A stretch of 64,000 bases of DNA from Hepsetus odoe (Eukaryota; Chordata; Actinopteri; Characiformes; Hepsetidae). A model generated the notes under the pieces. That model saw only the letters and a program-made list of their open reading frames with translations. It was not told the origin of the DNA and did not search any database. Numbering within the stretch: the stretch's first letter is position 1; each line of letters starts with the position of its first letter. The position numbers and the translations under genes were made by a program. Positions 1 to 14,000 of this stretch are shown here, one piece after another. The stretch lies in assembly GCA_017165825.1 (NCBI GenBank), contig CM029370.1:28144146-28208145 (forward strand), written 5' to 3'.

Positions 1-1319
1 AGCTGACTTTCCTCACTCTGGGTTTGCTGACCTGCAACCCTTCTTTCTCCAAATACAACGAGCTAAATTATAGCACAAAAATCCATTTTTGTTGAGTTTG
101 AGGAGATATCTCGAGATCTTCTTTCAGGAGATTTGATAATGGACATCCAGTCAGTCAAGGATTGGGAAATGAAGTGTTAAAAATGACTGAAATGAAACAA
201 GTGGTGGCAGGCAAGTAACATAGGTCAGGTCAATGCAATCGCTTTCTTTAATTTAGACTTTTAGTAAGAATTTGGATACGATATGTTCTATTTATGTGCA
301 ACCATTGGGCACATTCTAGACTGAATTCACAGCCAAAATGTAGCTTCAGCCAGCTTTTACCAAAAGTTTACGATATCCTTTAATGCCAGAAATGTTTCAA
401 AGGGTTCTGTCTTCGGAGTTGCAACAGGTGCTTATGTAACTCGCTATTTTGCTAAATGTTGGGAAAGAAAGTGAATCAGCTGGGCCACAGAAAGTTCAGT
501 TTTTAAGATATATAACACTGCTGTGCAAACAAAGAGAAAGAGTGTTCTGGTGGTTGTGGAGGGATTTGGCAGAGATGAGGGAAAGCGTCAGGCCAAGCGT
601 TCAACTAAAGCAAAAATGACACTTGTGCACATAAAAAAAAACCAAAAACTGTTTTTTAAAAATCAAAGCCTGTTATTGATGACAGCTTCACTGCCCCGTG
701 ATGCAGGCTGAGCTGGATTAAGTGCAAACCTTGCGAAGTGCAGACAGAGCTTTTCACTGACAGGACCCTGACAGGGTGGCACTGGTATGTGATTCATGTG
801 GTGCTGCTGGAAGCTGCCCCCTTTCAGGCCGTGATGAGAGCACTTCAGGCAGTTCTCCCTGTGTGACGAGGTACGACGATACGCTACTGAACCTCATCGG
901 TCTTTTTCCAGAGGGAAAACAGCCAATCAGACAAGGGGCAGCGAATCATTGACACTCTTGGGCTGCAGCCTGACTGCTTAAATCTGTTTCCTGTCCCTTC
1001 AACTGTCAGGAACATCTAATCACAAGCAAAAGCTTCATCATCCAAAGCCAATGAAAAACAAATGCACATCCTGCATGCTGACCTTTACTTGTTTTTTGCT
1101 CATAGGCCTAATTCAAAGCACTTTCACCACTCTGTCTGTCCCACGCGAGCATTTAGCAGCTTAATAACTACAATGTGCAGAGTAAAAATAACATTTCCAC
1201 ACACTTATAGTAACATGCCATCCCTCAGTTCTTCATATCTTGCTAGAATTGACCTTGTTGGTGCACAAAATGTATTTAATGCCAATTAAAATGTATAATC
1301 ATTGGCGTGTTGAGTGAAT

Positions 1320-1740
1320 GAAGATACAAGCTTCAAGGGGTTCCACTTAGCATTCAGCTGTTAACTAATCACTGCCTGATCATCTGCACCTGTATCTGCA
1401 CTGCTTCATCTCTTAACTTAGACACTTTGTTCTGCTTGAAGGTTCAGACGTAGATCACTGTGTGGATTAACCAACACAGAACTATCAAACCGGTCAGGTA
1501 CAGAGACTGGACTGAACATGAGAGGCACAACAACACTGTCCTTCAGGAAGATCTGAGAACTGCCCAGGTACAGACTGACTGAATATGAGAGACAAATAAC
1601 ACTGTCCTTCAGGAAGATCTGGAGAACTGCTCTGTGTACAGAGACTGGACTGAAAATGAGAGACAACAACGCTGTCCTTCAGGAAGATCTGGAGAACTGT
1701 TCCTCAACAAGACATTAAAATACAAAAACATCTGGATCTT
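1320..1740 (+). mobile_element. Dispersed element carrying a 69-bp-type minisatellite, copy 1
   Basis: A unique head (containing GGTTCAGACGTAGATCACTG and the stretch ending in AACTATCAAAC) is followed by about three tandem units with the conserved core CTGTCCTTCAGGAAGATCT at about 1537, 1602 and 1672. The same head and units recur in opposite orientation at 21.9-22.4 kb, and the first part of the head recurs at 17.37-17.46 kb. The family is unknown to me; it is possibly a non-autonomous DNA element. Confidence 0.7.
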
Positions 1741-1774
1741 TTGAAGAAAATGCAAGGAAATGGATAGATAGAAA

Positions 1775-1865
1775 GACAGGCAGGCAGACAGGCAGGCAGA
1801 CAGACAGACAGACACATAGGCTATCTATAGGCTGCAAAAATAATAAAATAAATAAATAAATAAAA
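1775..1865. repeat. CAGG/CAGA and AAAT simple repeats
   Basis: A tetranucleotide run of GACAGGCAGGCAGACAGG type at 1775-1814 is followed after a short unique spacer by AAAT units at 1838-1865. Confidence 0.85.
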
Positions 1866-2202
1866 AAGTAAGGGCAGACTGGGTATTAGTGCACAACGGC
1901 AGATGTTCCTGGAACGGTTCTCTTCTATGCATGTAGTGCTTATTTCAGCACGTCCTTCAGCGAAGATTAGTCATTGTTGTGCACATGTCTGCCGTGTTAG
2001 TTCAAAGGGGTCCGTTTGACAAAGCAGGGGTTAAAAACACATGCCGTACAGGATGTTAACACAGAGTCAATCTCACATCCTACACACGCAGCCTGAGAAA
2101 GACCACCCAGAAATATCTGGACGTAAAGGCTGGATGAGACAAACAGCTGTATAGGAGAGACGAACCGCTGTATAGGAGAACCTTCCTTCAGGTGCCTCTT
2201 AC

Positions 2203-2280
2203 CATTGAGGGAAGGTCGCAACATCTGTCCCGACTCGTCCAGCCCAGGCTACAGATAATATCGAACATCTGGATCTGGAA
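2203..2280 (-). CDS. col12a1: TSPN domain end exon, last coding exon in the window
   Basis: A 78-nt, 26-codon exon missing from simple ORF lists: FQIQMFDIICSLGWTSRDRC followed by CDLPSM. The acceptor is gtgcag and the donor gtaaga. It closes the TSPN domain with the conserved FDI(V/I)CS and TSRDRCCD(I/L)PS motifs. I looked for the next exon (expected Cys-rich SCTCTQD segment and the first Gly-X-Y repeats) in 1-2202 and found none, so the collagenous exons lie left of the window. Confidence 0.9.
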
Positions 2281-5056
2281 CTGTGCAGCAACAAAAATGA
2301 AAAGTTACTGAATGTGTCTTTGAAGGCTGCTTCGCATTGAACGTTAGCTACAAAAAAAGGCAGACAGAGAAACAATGAATAAATGAAGAACATCAGACAA
2401 AGTTGACACAGGCCAATCCATCTGGGATCGGGTATTCCAAGTCTAACATAAAATGTCTGTAAATAAGTGAAAGCGAATTTGCACGGTCACATGACTGATT
2501 GGTTTCAGGCCGAATGAAGAGAATAAAGACATCCAGAGCCACGGCATCATACTCACTGTTGCCGATTCCCCTTTAGAGCCGATGGACTTTGACATTTTGC
2601 CAAGAACTTGATAGCCATCGGCAGAGGTATTGCCAGCCTCCTTAAATTCCTTCTCAGCTACCTCCTTGCAGTCCACGTTCAGTTTGACACTCTGAGAGGA
2701 GACAAGGATGTGGAGCTGGAAAAGAAAAACAGGATTGCAAAAGGTTGAGATCTTTAAAATGGGTCACATCAGAACTCGCTGTTTTTCCCGTATCCTGCAG
2801 CCCAGGGTTAGTCATCTCTAAAGGGTGTCTAGCTAAGCTCCAAAATCTTCTTATCATTTCACTGTCCAGACAGGAAAATATTTCAATAAAGAACCAGATT
2901 GAAATAAACTACAGATGGGAATTAGCATTTTTATCTCCGGTTCCTATCAACCCTAAAACTGGAGATAAAAAAATAAGCCATTCAAGTTCTTGATGTTTTT
3001 TTGAACCCGTTACAATGTTCTCCTACTTTTTTGAAGGACAATGATGTGAACCTTGATGGGCCCATACTTTACACTCTTCCTTTTTTTGAAAACATATATG
3101 TGAGGCTATTAATCCAAAAGGCTTCCATTTAGTTTTATATTTCTAACCTCTTTTTGTTGCCAAGGTTTCTAAAGACTCTTCTCAGAAATGTGAATGTGTA
3201 GCTGAAGAGCTAAAAGGCAGGACATTTGAAAATGTTGTTTTTGTGACATCACAACTTCAAATGGTCAAATGTGAGTGAAGCAAACATTTGGACACTTCAA
3301 CCAATTTTTACATACTGCATACTGCAAAAAAGATTCTTTCTTTTTAATAAAAGCCCGAGGATGGACGGGCGACCTGTCGGAACCTGCCTGGGAATGACTC
3401 CAGCACCCCCTGCAACCCAGCTAAGAATATGCAGCGCAGAAAATGGACAGAGGTCCAAACAAGTTGATTCCCAAATGTCTCAATTTTTGCGCAAAACTGT
3501 CCCACTGCAGCTTTGCTGCTTTTAAATGACTCAACACTGACCTAAGCCAATATACATGCTCCAGACCACAACAGCAGACATCTACAGTCATAAAACGACC
3601 TCTAAAACATCAAGAAAAACCTTGCTGGATGAATCACAGCGCCTGGTTTCTCTTTATGATGTCCTAAGGTTTAAGGTTTCTGTTTTTATTTGTTTGTCCA
3701 GCTTAATCCTGATTCTGGTGACCCCAAGCTGTGAATGGCTTCACCAATTCCCTGTCCCAACACACATGATCCAGCTCATTAAGGGGTCGATGAGATCTTA
3801 AAAGATCAACCCAAATGCTGGAGTGAGTCCAGGCAGGGAATGGTTGACAGGGTGCTGTGAGACCCAAGGATCAGGATAAAGAAACTTCCTTCATTTTTTA
3901 CACACAGGGACAAACTGTAGACCAGACTATGATGGGTGTACGCTTTTTCTAAAAGTGTGGTGGGTTTGGGTCGAGGTTAAAAATTCTGAATTATCACCCT
4001 GATTTCTTCATTCTTCTCACTTGATTCTTCCTGCCTACTTTTATTCTTCTTCTTCTTCTTTCGGCTGCTCCCGTCTAGGGGTCGCCACATTTCATTTCCA
4101 TTTCTTCTGGTCTTCTGCATCTTCCTGCTTCAAACCGACCACCTGCATGTCCTCTCTCACCACGTCCATAAACCTCCTCTTTGTCCTTCCTCTTCTCCTC
4201 TTTCCTGGCAGCTCCATCTTCAACATCCTCCTTCCAATATAATCCTCGTCTCTTCTCTGGACATGTCCAAACCAACGCAACCTTGCTTCTCTAACTTTGT
4301 CTCCAAAACGTCCAACCTGATCTGTCCCTCTAATATACTCATTTCTAATCCTGTCCGTCCTCGTCACACCCAACGAGCATCTCAGCATCTTTAACTCTGA
4401 CACCTCCAGCTCTGCCTCCTGTCTTTTCGCCTAGTTTTATTAACTTTTATTAACTTAAGCAGTTTTATTCATGTACATTCATGTAGCCAGGTTTCTTGAG
4501 CAATAAAATCTAAGACAAGTGAGAAATAATCAATTAATCGTTTCAGGGAAGTGCAGTTCAGTGTAGATTCATTTTAGAGACCAGAAATGTGCGCAATATT
4601 CTGTATTCAAAATTACTTTTAGAATAAAAAACAATAACTTTAGCAGCAGGCCACAGTGTGAACACAGTCCAGTAAATGACAACTGAGGTTCTCCTGGTTT
4701 CACATCAGTTACCGATGGTCCAGCTCAGATTAAATTGGACAGGACTTAGCTAGGCCTGGGTCAGTTTTGGACCTAAATCTTAAATTCTGGTTGGGTTGGG
4801 TCAGGCTCAAATAGAAAGTGGCTGTGTTTGGGCTTGAGCTACCGTTCCAAGCTCTCCTAAATCTTTTCATTCTTTGCTCATTGCTTCCCTTGCAAAGCAA
4901 ACGAAGGAATCAAAAAAAGACATCAAACACCTTGGCTGAGCTGGAAAGTTGGAAAATTGTTTAAATTTGATGATCTGCCCAAGGACAGTTTTAGGGAATT
5001 TCCACAGTGTCAGCATAATCCAAACCGTTGTGTTTCACAGGTCACGACTAATGATT

Positions 5057-5091
<35 letters not shown>

Positions 5092-8000
5092 AATGATTAC
5101 AGAGCACACTGCCTTTTATCTGCATACCCCATTTTAAGGCTAAACAGCTGCAACTGCAACACCGAAAAAGTCTGATCTGAAGCACTTGGCCTGAGTGAAG
5201 GATTCTGGTCTACGTCTCTGGAACTGCATGGCTGACCACTGTTTGGCTGTGAATTTCAGACCGGAGATGTAAAGGATGTGGGTAAATGAGGCGAAGAGAG
5301 TGGCTGTGGAGATCGAGAGAGAGAATGAGACCTAAAGGGATGAGACCAGTGTCTCTGAGCGAGAGTCAGCGAGTCTGTGAGAACTCTTACTCAGCAGACG
5401 CTCAGGCCTTTCTCATCTAGCTCTGCTTCATTTCCACCTCAGGCCGACATGACAAATGGAGCATGACATCATCCAGGATGCACTTCCAAATGTGTTCTCA
5501 CGTATTCTGTCATTTGGACAGCTTTAAGCACTGAGGCCGCACGCCGGAGCAGAAAACTTTTATCTCTTTGCATCTTCTGCTGATGTTTGCTTGGACTAAA
5601 TGCGGCAGTGCAATTACTTGGTCAAATGCTGCAGTTGTGCAAACTTCCAGCTGAAAAACTTCTCCAGAATATCAGTGCTTGTTCAGGACGCTGCCGGCGC
5701 TTTCATTGGTGGGTGCAGAAATTTCTGGAACTAAAATGAACTACCTAGTGAAGAAACCTGGAGTGGGGGTTGTTGGTGCCACTGGCTTCGGCAATGATGC
5801 AACTATTCCTTGAGGACTCGTTAGAGGGCACATGCCTGTTTCTATTCTTAAAAAAGCCCTGCTGGGAGCAGTGAAAGGTACGGTATCGTGCTCAGCTATG
5901 TATAGGATGCTTTGCTATGTATAAGCTATGTATAGGATGCTTTTTGAAATGTGCCTCCATGTCTGATTAGCTGCCCACCAACCTAAGATCACTATGCCCT
6001 AAGCTTTGGCTTGAGTACTGTAAAGTACTGCATCTCTGGACTCGTGGTAGAAATGTGTCTGGAGTGCTGAATCACTACGATCTGGTGGTCTGATTGATAA
6101 AGGTCGCTTTGCACGAGGTTTGCCGACTGCAGAGTTCAGACTGTAAAGTTTGGTGGAGGAAGTTTAATGGTCTGGAACATTTTCAGGCTACGGTTCCTTT
6201 AGTGAAGGGCAATGTTAATGTCACAGCATACAAAGACATTGCAGATAAGAATGCTTCCACCTTTGTAGAAACAGTTTAGGGACGGTCAGGCAGGACTGTG
6301 CCCATGCGCAAAATTAGGTCCATAAAGAAATGGTATAATGAGTTTGGTGTAGAGGAATCCCAGGGACCCCTAATAACATCTTTGGGAGTGGACCATTGAT
6401 GCCGGGTCTAATCATTTAGTTCCTGAACTCATAAATGTTATTTTTGGCACAGATTCCAACAGAATCACTTTGAAAGCCTTCCCAGAAGATTGGAGATGGT
6501 CATAGCCACAATGAAGAGTCAACTCCACACTATTGCTCATGGAAATTGAACATCCAATTTCAAAGAGGAGGGTGTGATGGTCAGGTGTCCACAAACATTT
6601 GACCCTATTCTGTTTGAATGATGTAATGTAATCTAACAATGTGGTATAATCTCATAGAAAGAGTATTTAGGCCTTGTCCTGCACTCAAATCAAATGACAT
6701 TTTCAGCTCGCTGTGTTAGTAGTGTAGTTCAACAGCATGCTGGGAACATGACAGGCTAGTGTAATTAGAAACATAAGGGATATGTTGTGCCATTGTCTCT
6801 TTCCCACATTCATACTGGTGAGACAATCATGGCTCTCCTTTATCATGCCATCAAGAGGCAGTAAGAGTTCACAAGTTCACTAGTCATTCAATCAGATCTT
6901 TGAAGCATCCCAGATTCACAGAGTGAAGAAACTACCACTGTCTCTGTGACTTTGTCAACAACACAACACTGGTATCTGATTTAGGACATCTCGGTGAAAG
7001 TCTGTCATGAGATGGAAGAGGGAAAACTCAAAGTGATCGATGCATTGAGGCTCAGTGTTTACAAATTTCTGAAGGTCTTTGGTCAGCTTTAATAGCGGAA
7101 ACACAGAAGAAACCCAAAGACACCCGGCGTTCTTCGGACCATAGATGGATCATCCACAGCCGACTCTGAAGAATCCATCTCCTGAAGTAAATCTGTTGCA
7201 CTCATCTTTAAGCTCTTTGCTTTCTTTGCTATTAACATGTCCGAAAAAGCCACTAAATATGCTCTTCTGAAGACAAACAAACAATAAATCAATTCTGGCT
7301 TTTAAAAACTGCCCTAAAACCTTAAGATAGATAAAACCCACTGAATACTTTCAGACAGCAGGCCAGAGAGCATCAATCACAGCAGGGAGTCGATGCACAG
7401 GCCAGCGCGAAACAATCTAAATCATGTTTGTTTATCCAGTGCTCATTGGCAGCATTTAAATGCTTGACTAGTGCAGAGAAAGATTTCATGAGTAAGAATG
7501 AAAAATGAACGTGCGCCAGACCTTTGCGCTGGATCAGAAACCCTTCCCACTGATGGATTCATCTCCTGCAGAAAGGAGAGCACTGAAGCATGATGGACAG
7601 GTTGAGCTCCTGAAGAACATCCAGATTGAAAAAGATGCACTGCGGAATTGAACATTTGTCAGGAGTCACCATTTATGCTCTGGTCAGAGCACTCTGACAT
7701 TAAAGCTTTTGTTCGTTGATCGCTGAAGCTATCATTTGGCGTAAATTAGGTTTCCACAGATGGGCCTCGCCTAAAAAAAGTCGTTTAGTGTCTGAAGTTT
7801 GCTTCTTTAGCTTTGATTTAGGAAACAAGACCCCAGGACTGGAAAGTTCCCAGATTAGTAGGTTGCTCATAGGTAACCTTGAGCAAGGTACCATCCCCAC
7901 CACTTCTCCCCGGTTGCTGGATAGGGCTTCTCCCTGCTGCATAGTGTGTGTGGGGGTGAAAAGTTTCACAATGACAAATATAGTCACTTTCACTTGACCG

Positions 8001-10968
8001 CTTTCTCGTTAGCTCTCCTCCATCTTATCAATTTGGGCGGCTGGAGAAGATGCTTGGTCCAAGACCAGATGCTCCGCTGCATCTTTTGAAACGGCTGCTC
8101 ACATCATCAGAAAGCTCAACACGCTTGTAGGAGAACACTCATTTTCACCCACCCAAAGAGAGAGCAAGGATGATTCAACTCTTCTTGAGAAAAGAACAAA
8201 TGTAATATGGCCACTTTTTATTTGCTGCTAAATAAGAGCTTGGGTGCTTTTGATTGGTCATCAAATAGCAGATCACAGGCTCCTCATTTCTTTCCCTGAA
8301 TCTTAACATCGAAATTGTTAATACTACAGTCTAGAATTATTTTATACACATAATTATTGCAATCAATGCAAATGTAGACACATGCAGCTCATGAACCACT
8401 AATACCTCATACCTCCTGTATTGTAGTGCCTTTAGTTTGCATATGAAAGTGAAAGTGACTATTCACCATTGCGAAACACAGCACACAGTGAACCACAATG
8501 AAATTCAACCTCTGTATTTCACCCACGCACACAGAGCAGAAGTGGGCAGCTATTTCCAGCACCCGTGGAGCAGTAATGGGAACGGTACCTTGCTCAAGGG
8601 TGCCTTGAACCTGCAACCTTCTGATCCTGGGGTGTCCTGTTTTGCACTATTGCATGTTGTGTGATTGTTGTAGCTTTACAGTCTGTGAGAAGGCACAGAA
8701 GTCAGATTTTACTGTACCTGAACACTGATCACATGATCTAATCTTAATCTTGAATCTATTTTAAGCCGCCCTAACTCTGTTACTCACCACCGATGCAGTT
8801 TGTTAACACAGAGCTCCAAACAAATTTGTCAAAATTCACGCACCAAACGTATCTTGGCTGATGACTTTGCAAACAAGATTTTCCAGCAAAGCAGATGCGA
8901 GGTGTCAGGTTGTAGGAGGCCGAGGCGAGTAACGAAGCGGTTCCTGGCAGGTGGATACAGTCCCTACACAACGGGAAGGTAAAACCACAACAAATGGAGC
9001 TCCAGAATTCACCCTGCCTTCAGGCGTCTACTTCACAGACAGCCAGGATGCAGTCCAGACGAAGACAGATAGGGAGGTGGTGGTGGTGGGAGGGTGTTGG
9101 TAGAAAGATGAGAAGGAGAAGAGAAGAAAGAAACTTCAGCGCTTTTTCTCCCCTCTTTGGCTGGGGTTCTTCTGGATTTCCGATGTAATTGCTTAATAGC
9201 TGATGCAGCAACAGTTTCCATCCCTAACGCCAGCGAACAACTTCACCCTGTTTTTAACAGCCTCCCCAGACACGCTTATAGATTCTTGTGAAAGTGTGAT
9301 CTCACTCATTCTCACCATCACAGACTCATATAAAGGACTGGTGTCCACTTCTGCTGGCTATTGTGAACGTGGACTAGTTTGTTTCACAGCGACACACAGT
9401 ATGTTGGATCTGCTCAACTTTTATATGAATTCTAGGGTTTTAATAACTTTTCGGAACTTCCTGCATTGGCCCAATACGTTTCATTGCCTTCGTGTCCTTT
9501 AAGAGTATGTTTCAAGTTAGTTTTACTGACAAACAACGATGAATTGTTGCCCTGTTCAGGAATCAAACGATTCCTTTGATCGATAAATAAAAATCAGGGC
9601 CAGAAAGCATCAACGGCCAAGAGTCGATGCATGTGTGGACAGTTCCTGATGTTTCTCCAAAAAGGCAGAGGGCCAGAACGCCAAACCTCTGGACATTAGT
9701 GACATATCCTTAGAAAGTGATCATTATATTGTTGTACTTGAACCTTCAAACTCATTTTTGCACAGCAGTTATGAATTTGGGAGCAAACAATCCCACGGGC
9801 TTGCAGCTCTTGTCCGAGCAAGCAAGCGTTTCAGAAATAAATCAAATTAGAGCTGTGCCATGTGTAACTACTACCAATTCCAATAAAACAAATGAAAAAC
9901 TTTATAGTTATATTTGGAGTGCTGGGCAGTAAATCATCTCTTAACCTGGTTTTAGCATATTAATGTAAAGTCTCGAGTATTTCGATTGTTCGGAGAACCA
10001 TTTCATGCCTGCAATCCATTTTTTCTCTAACTGAGACATGTTTTTCTCAGCCCTACTACAGCGCTGCTCTAAATTTATTCCGTTTTGTTTGGTACTAAAT
10101 TCCAGAGTATGGTTGATAATGTCTCCACCTGTTGCGCGGTAGACCAGGGTTTGATCCCCTGATGGGGAGTTCCTGTTCTACACAGCGGTGGTCTAGCGTT
10201 TGGGCACCAGGCTCCAAGTTTGGAAGGTTGTGGGTTTGAATCCCTGACCAGTGGGCTGGCCCGAGGTTCCCTTGACCCATGGCTACCCACTGATGCACAG
10301 TGTGTGTGGGCTATACACAGAGGTGCACCTTCACCTTTAACCCCTGTCTGCTTGTGAAAGAGAACTTGGAACAAATAAAAATGCAGTTTCATTGTCAGAT
10401 AAGTAAGAAAGCCATTTCTTATACAGTACTAGCTCTCACTAGTATTATTACTGCAGCAAAGACCTCATGAAACAAAGGTATGCAAAGAAAATGGAGTGAT
10501 ATTTAAATGTTGAATATCTCTTTGCATTGGTTTGACCTTGCTTTGGAGTCTTACGCAACTTTCTTAACAGACTCTTTAAACAACAAATCAGTTAACACAG
10601 CTTTACCCTGTCAGAGAACAGACATGGCTCCTGCATCACCTGTAATCATAGCATCTGGAATGTCTGTTATTCCAAACTCCATCCATCCAGATCACCGACT
10701 GAGGACAAACAAGGCTGCAAAACACTCTTGATTGACGTGTCCCGCCCCAACCTGGCAAGGTATTACTTTTTGCACCAATTACAGGATCCCAAATGTCTAT
10801 AGATTAAAAACACCCAACAGCGTTTACCTTGTGGAAGCTTCCATGGAAGATATTCTTCACTTGATGATTGTCAAATGTGGCCTTCTGGATCTCTCCCCGT
10901 GTGTCCTTGTTGTAAAATGCTACAGTCTGGCTGGAGGCTGCACAGAAAGAGAGAGAGGAAGAGCAAGA

Positions 10969-11039
<71 letters not shown>

Positions 11040-14000
11040 TCAGGAAGGCTCCAACTCCTTATTAGACTCAGTGTCACGCAAAGCTCCTCAAACCAGAAAC
11101 AGCACTTTTTTTCAGACACTCAGCTCTGAAAAGCTGTACCACAAACACCAATACACGGAGGAGCATCAGGAACCTGGATGGAGGAGAGGGGGAAGGTCAA
11201 GGCTGCTTTAGAAAAGGGGCTGCAGGCGCAGAGAAGAGCTACAGGCATTAAGCCTGGAGCCTATTAGGTCATACACTCTGTGAAGGGAATAAGACCAATT
11301 GCAAGGGAGGAACAAAAAGAAGGAAAGTTAAAAAAAGACACAGCTGTTGAGCAGAAGTCGTAGTTATCGCCAATTAATTCTCTAAGAGGCCTAAGAATAT
11401 ATATCAGTATGACTGTGCATGTACATCTATTGAATTTGTGCATCTTGTATTGCAGGAATAATAACCATTTTTTATATTTTTGCTATATTCGTTGCTGCTT
11501 TTTAACATTAAAACGGAAAAAACACTGCATGTGAAGAGAGCACTTTTTAAGTCTAGTGGTAGGACATTCGCCTATAGATCAAGAGGTCACAGGTTCAAAT
11601 CCCACCTCCCACCAGCACTTCCACCATTGGGTTCCTGAACACTAAACTGCTCCAGGGAGACTATAATTACTGGAAGAAATTTAAATACAATTGTAAATAA
11701 TATTTTGCCAAATGATATCACTCTTATCCAAAGTGACTTCCAATTCCTGATTACAGGAACAGCCCCCTTGGAGCAACTTGGCATTGAGGGTCTTGCTCAG
11801 GAACCCATGGTGGTAGTGCTGGAGGTGGACTTTGAACCTGCAACCGCTTGATACGTAGGTGAGTATTCTACTAGACCACCACAGACATAGTAAATAAGGC
11901 CGAAGCTAAGCCTTCATAAATGTTGCATCTTGGAAACACGGTGAGATGTCATTTGGCATAAACTGACAAAATAAACAATGACATATAATCTAATCTGAAA
12001 TATGGTTGGAGAGAGCAAAATCATCATTTCTGCCCAGAGTGTCACGCCTTAAACCTGATTAAATAAGCAATCACATAATTACATGGTGAACTACAGAGAA
12101 ATGGTAGAGCAAGCCGTAATCATTCTAGACATCTATGGATTAGCAATCTCCAGTTCTCCAATCCTCTCCAAACCTCTCAGCTCTCAGTCTGAGGTTCTGT
12201 GGTCAGACTTACGGTCGATGGTGACGCCGACCTCAGGTTTGTGGTTCTTGTCTGAAACTTGCCAGATATCAAAGGCCTGTTTGGGTGAGTCGGGAAGAAG
12301 TCGGAACATCAGAATGATGGTGTACGCTGGGGGCAGGCCGTCAGGATGGATGTCTCTGTTGAAGAGAGAGCCGGAGTGAGTTTTTCGCATTGGTACTGTC
12401 GTTAACAATCAGTCCAATAAATAAGTACTGACATCTGATAAGGTAGAAGCTGCCTGGAGCCTGTTTTCACATTAAGCTAATGCCTCTCCCAGCGGGGGTT
12501 TGAAATCAAACCTGGCAAGTCAGAGGAACTGATGATGGAGCGTGTATGGTAAAAAGATCATAGAACTGAACATTCTGGAACATGTAATGGAGCAGGGGCC
12601 CAAAACTCCAGCCTTCAGCGAAACAAAGCTCCAGTGCAGGTCATAAGCTTTTACAAATGTCATGACCTGTCAGGATAATCCCCGGCAATCAACTTAACAG
12701 CATGTCGTAAATCTCCTGTTTGGTTTAAGTGACAGTCTGGTCTGAGACACTGTCTGAGAACCCGGGCAAGCCGTGTCATGTTTGGACCATCGTCAAAAAA
12801 CTCTCTAATTGCATACTTTCCACAAATAATTTTACTTACACTATGAGGGCCATCCAAGAGCAATACAATTGGCTGGAGTGTGATCATAAAATATGGAGAA
12901 TTAATTTTCCCACAGCTGCCTGTAATTTTTCTGAGCGCTATCCATCACTTGAAATTAGGATCATTATCTAGCAATTAGATCAACTGCATGTTCAGATATG
13001 GGGAATAAATCTGATGTTTTTACAGATAACAATTTGTCTAACAATGCCAAAAACCCTGCCGTTTTTAGGCATACAGTTTGTAAACGTTTAAAAAAATGCA
13101 TGTAAACCCCAGACATTCCTGAAAACTGCATGTAAACCCCAGACATTCTGGAAAATGGGTCAGATTTTTAGGTCCGCCATTGTTTTCAATGCAGAGACAA
13201 CTGGAGCCTTCATGATATGAGGAGAACTCACACTGACGGCTGACTGAGGAAAGCATTTTTGTGGATCCTGTAGGCTGTGTAGCTGTTAAAGGAACCCGGC
13301 TCCATGGACACTCCATTCGTAGCAGCATACGTCTTTTCGGTCAGATTGAAAGCCTCCAGCATTCGGAAACCTGAGGAGGAGACACAGGTGTCTCACTTAT
13401 CTACAGATCTAGATCTAGAGAGGTGTTAACAGTGACAGGCAGGGTCAGAAACATCATTAAAGTTCAAGGTTGAGGGTTGAGATGAAGGTTAAGGACAGGG
13501 TTAGTCTGTAAAGTGTTTCCTAGAACTAGGTATAATCGTCAATCAAGACATGTTCAATGAAAATAAAAAGTAATAATATGTCAGATTTTATTTGGTGACT
13601 CTACATTGGCCTAGAAGTTCTAGCATAAAGTCAAACACACGTCAGACCTAGAGTGATGCAAAAAGAGCAAAAATAAAAGTGTATTCAATGAACCCCGCCT
13701 TTAAGACTCATTGTTCAGAGCCTAATACACATTACCTCGTAAATATATACATGAAGATATATGAATAAGTGAATTGTGAAGAGAGGTGTACAAGGAAAAT
13801 CATGACAAATCACGCGAAAAGGCTTGAACGTGGTGAGTTCCTGCTTATTGTTACCTGGAGATGTGAAGCCGTTCACGTAGATCAAGGGACAAGCTGGGAA
13901 AAGACAGATTATTAATTAGACAGATTATAATAAACAATAAGGATGTTATGTTGCCCATATTTTCATATATTTACATAGATTTGCACATATATAAGATCTT

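Larger units (their letters stand above)
1..2202 (-). other. Start of the intron after the TSPN end exon
   Basis: No coding exon is recognisable on either strand. It contains a dispersed element with a 66-70 bp tandem repeat (about 1320-1740), a CAGG/CAGA tetranucleotide run (1775-1814) and an AAAT run (1838-1865). The rest looks like unique intronic sequence. No Gly-X-Y coding pattern is present. Confidence 0.6.
2716..10827 (-). other. 8.1-kb intron inside the TSPN coding region
   Basis: This is the largest complete intron. It contains a retrotransposon 3' end (4035-4410), a GAT trinucleotide repeat (5053-5096), a decayed Tc1-like element (about 5860-6640), an inverted SINE pair (7.84-8.65 kb), another SINE (10.1 kb) and small pieces of a common teleost repeat (3355-3475). 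I see no exon on either strand. Confidence 0.7.
10938..12212 (-). other. Intron between TSPN exons
   Basis: Holds the GA repeat (10973-11037) and an inverted pair of SINE family 2 (11545-11645 and 11700-11883). Nothing else is recognised. Confidence 0.6.

Noticed and set aside
1..2202. Search for the first collagen (Gly-X-Y) exon.
   Set aside because: No triplet glycine pattern on the minus strand; the exon must lie outside the window.
9020..9221. Overlapping open frames on both strands around 9.0-9.2 kb.
   Set aside because: Short and purine/pyrimidine-rich, without homology or splice support, within the 8.1-kb intron.
11545..11620. Possible tRNA gene (A- and B-box-like sequences).
   Set aside because: The acceptor stem is not formed, and the sequence continues into a SINE body found elsewhere in the window. 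The same holds for the heads at 41450, 49430 and 62820.
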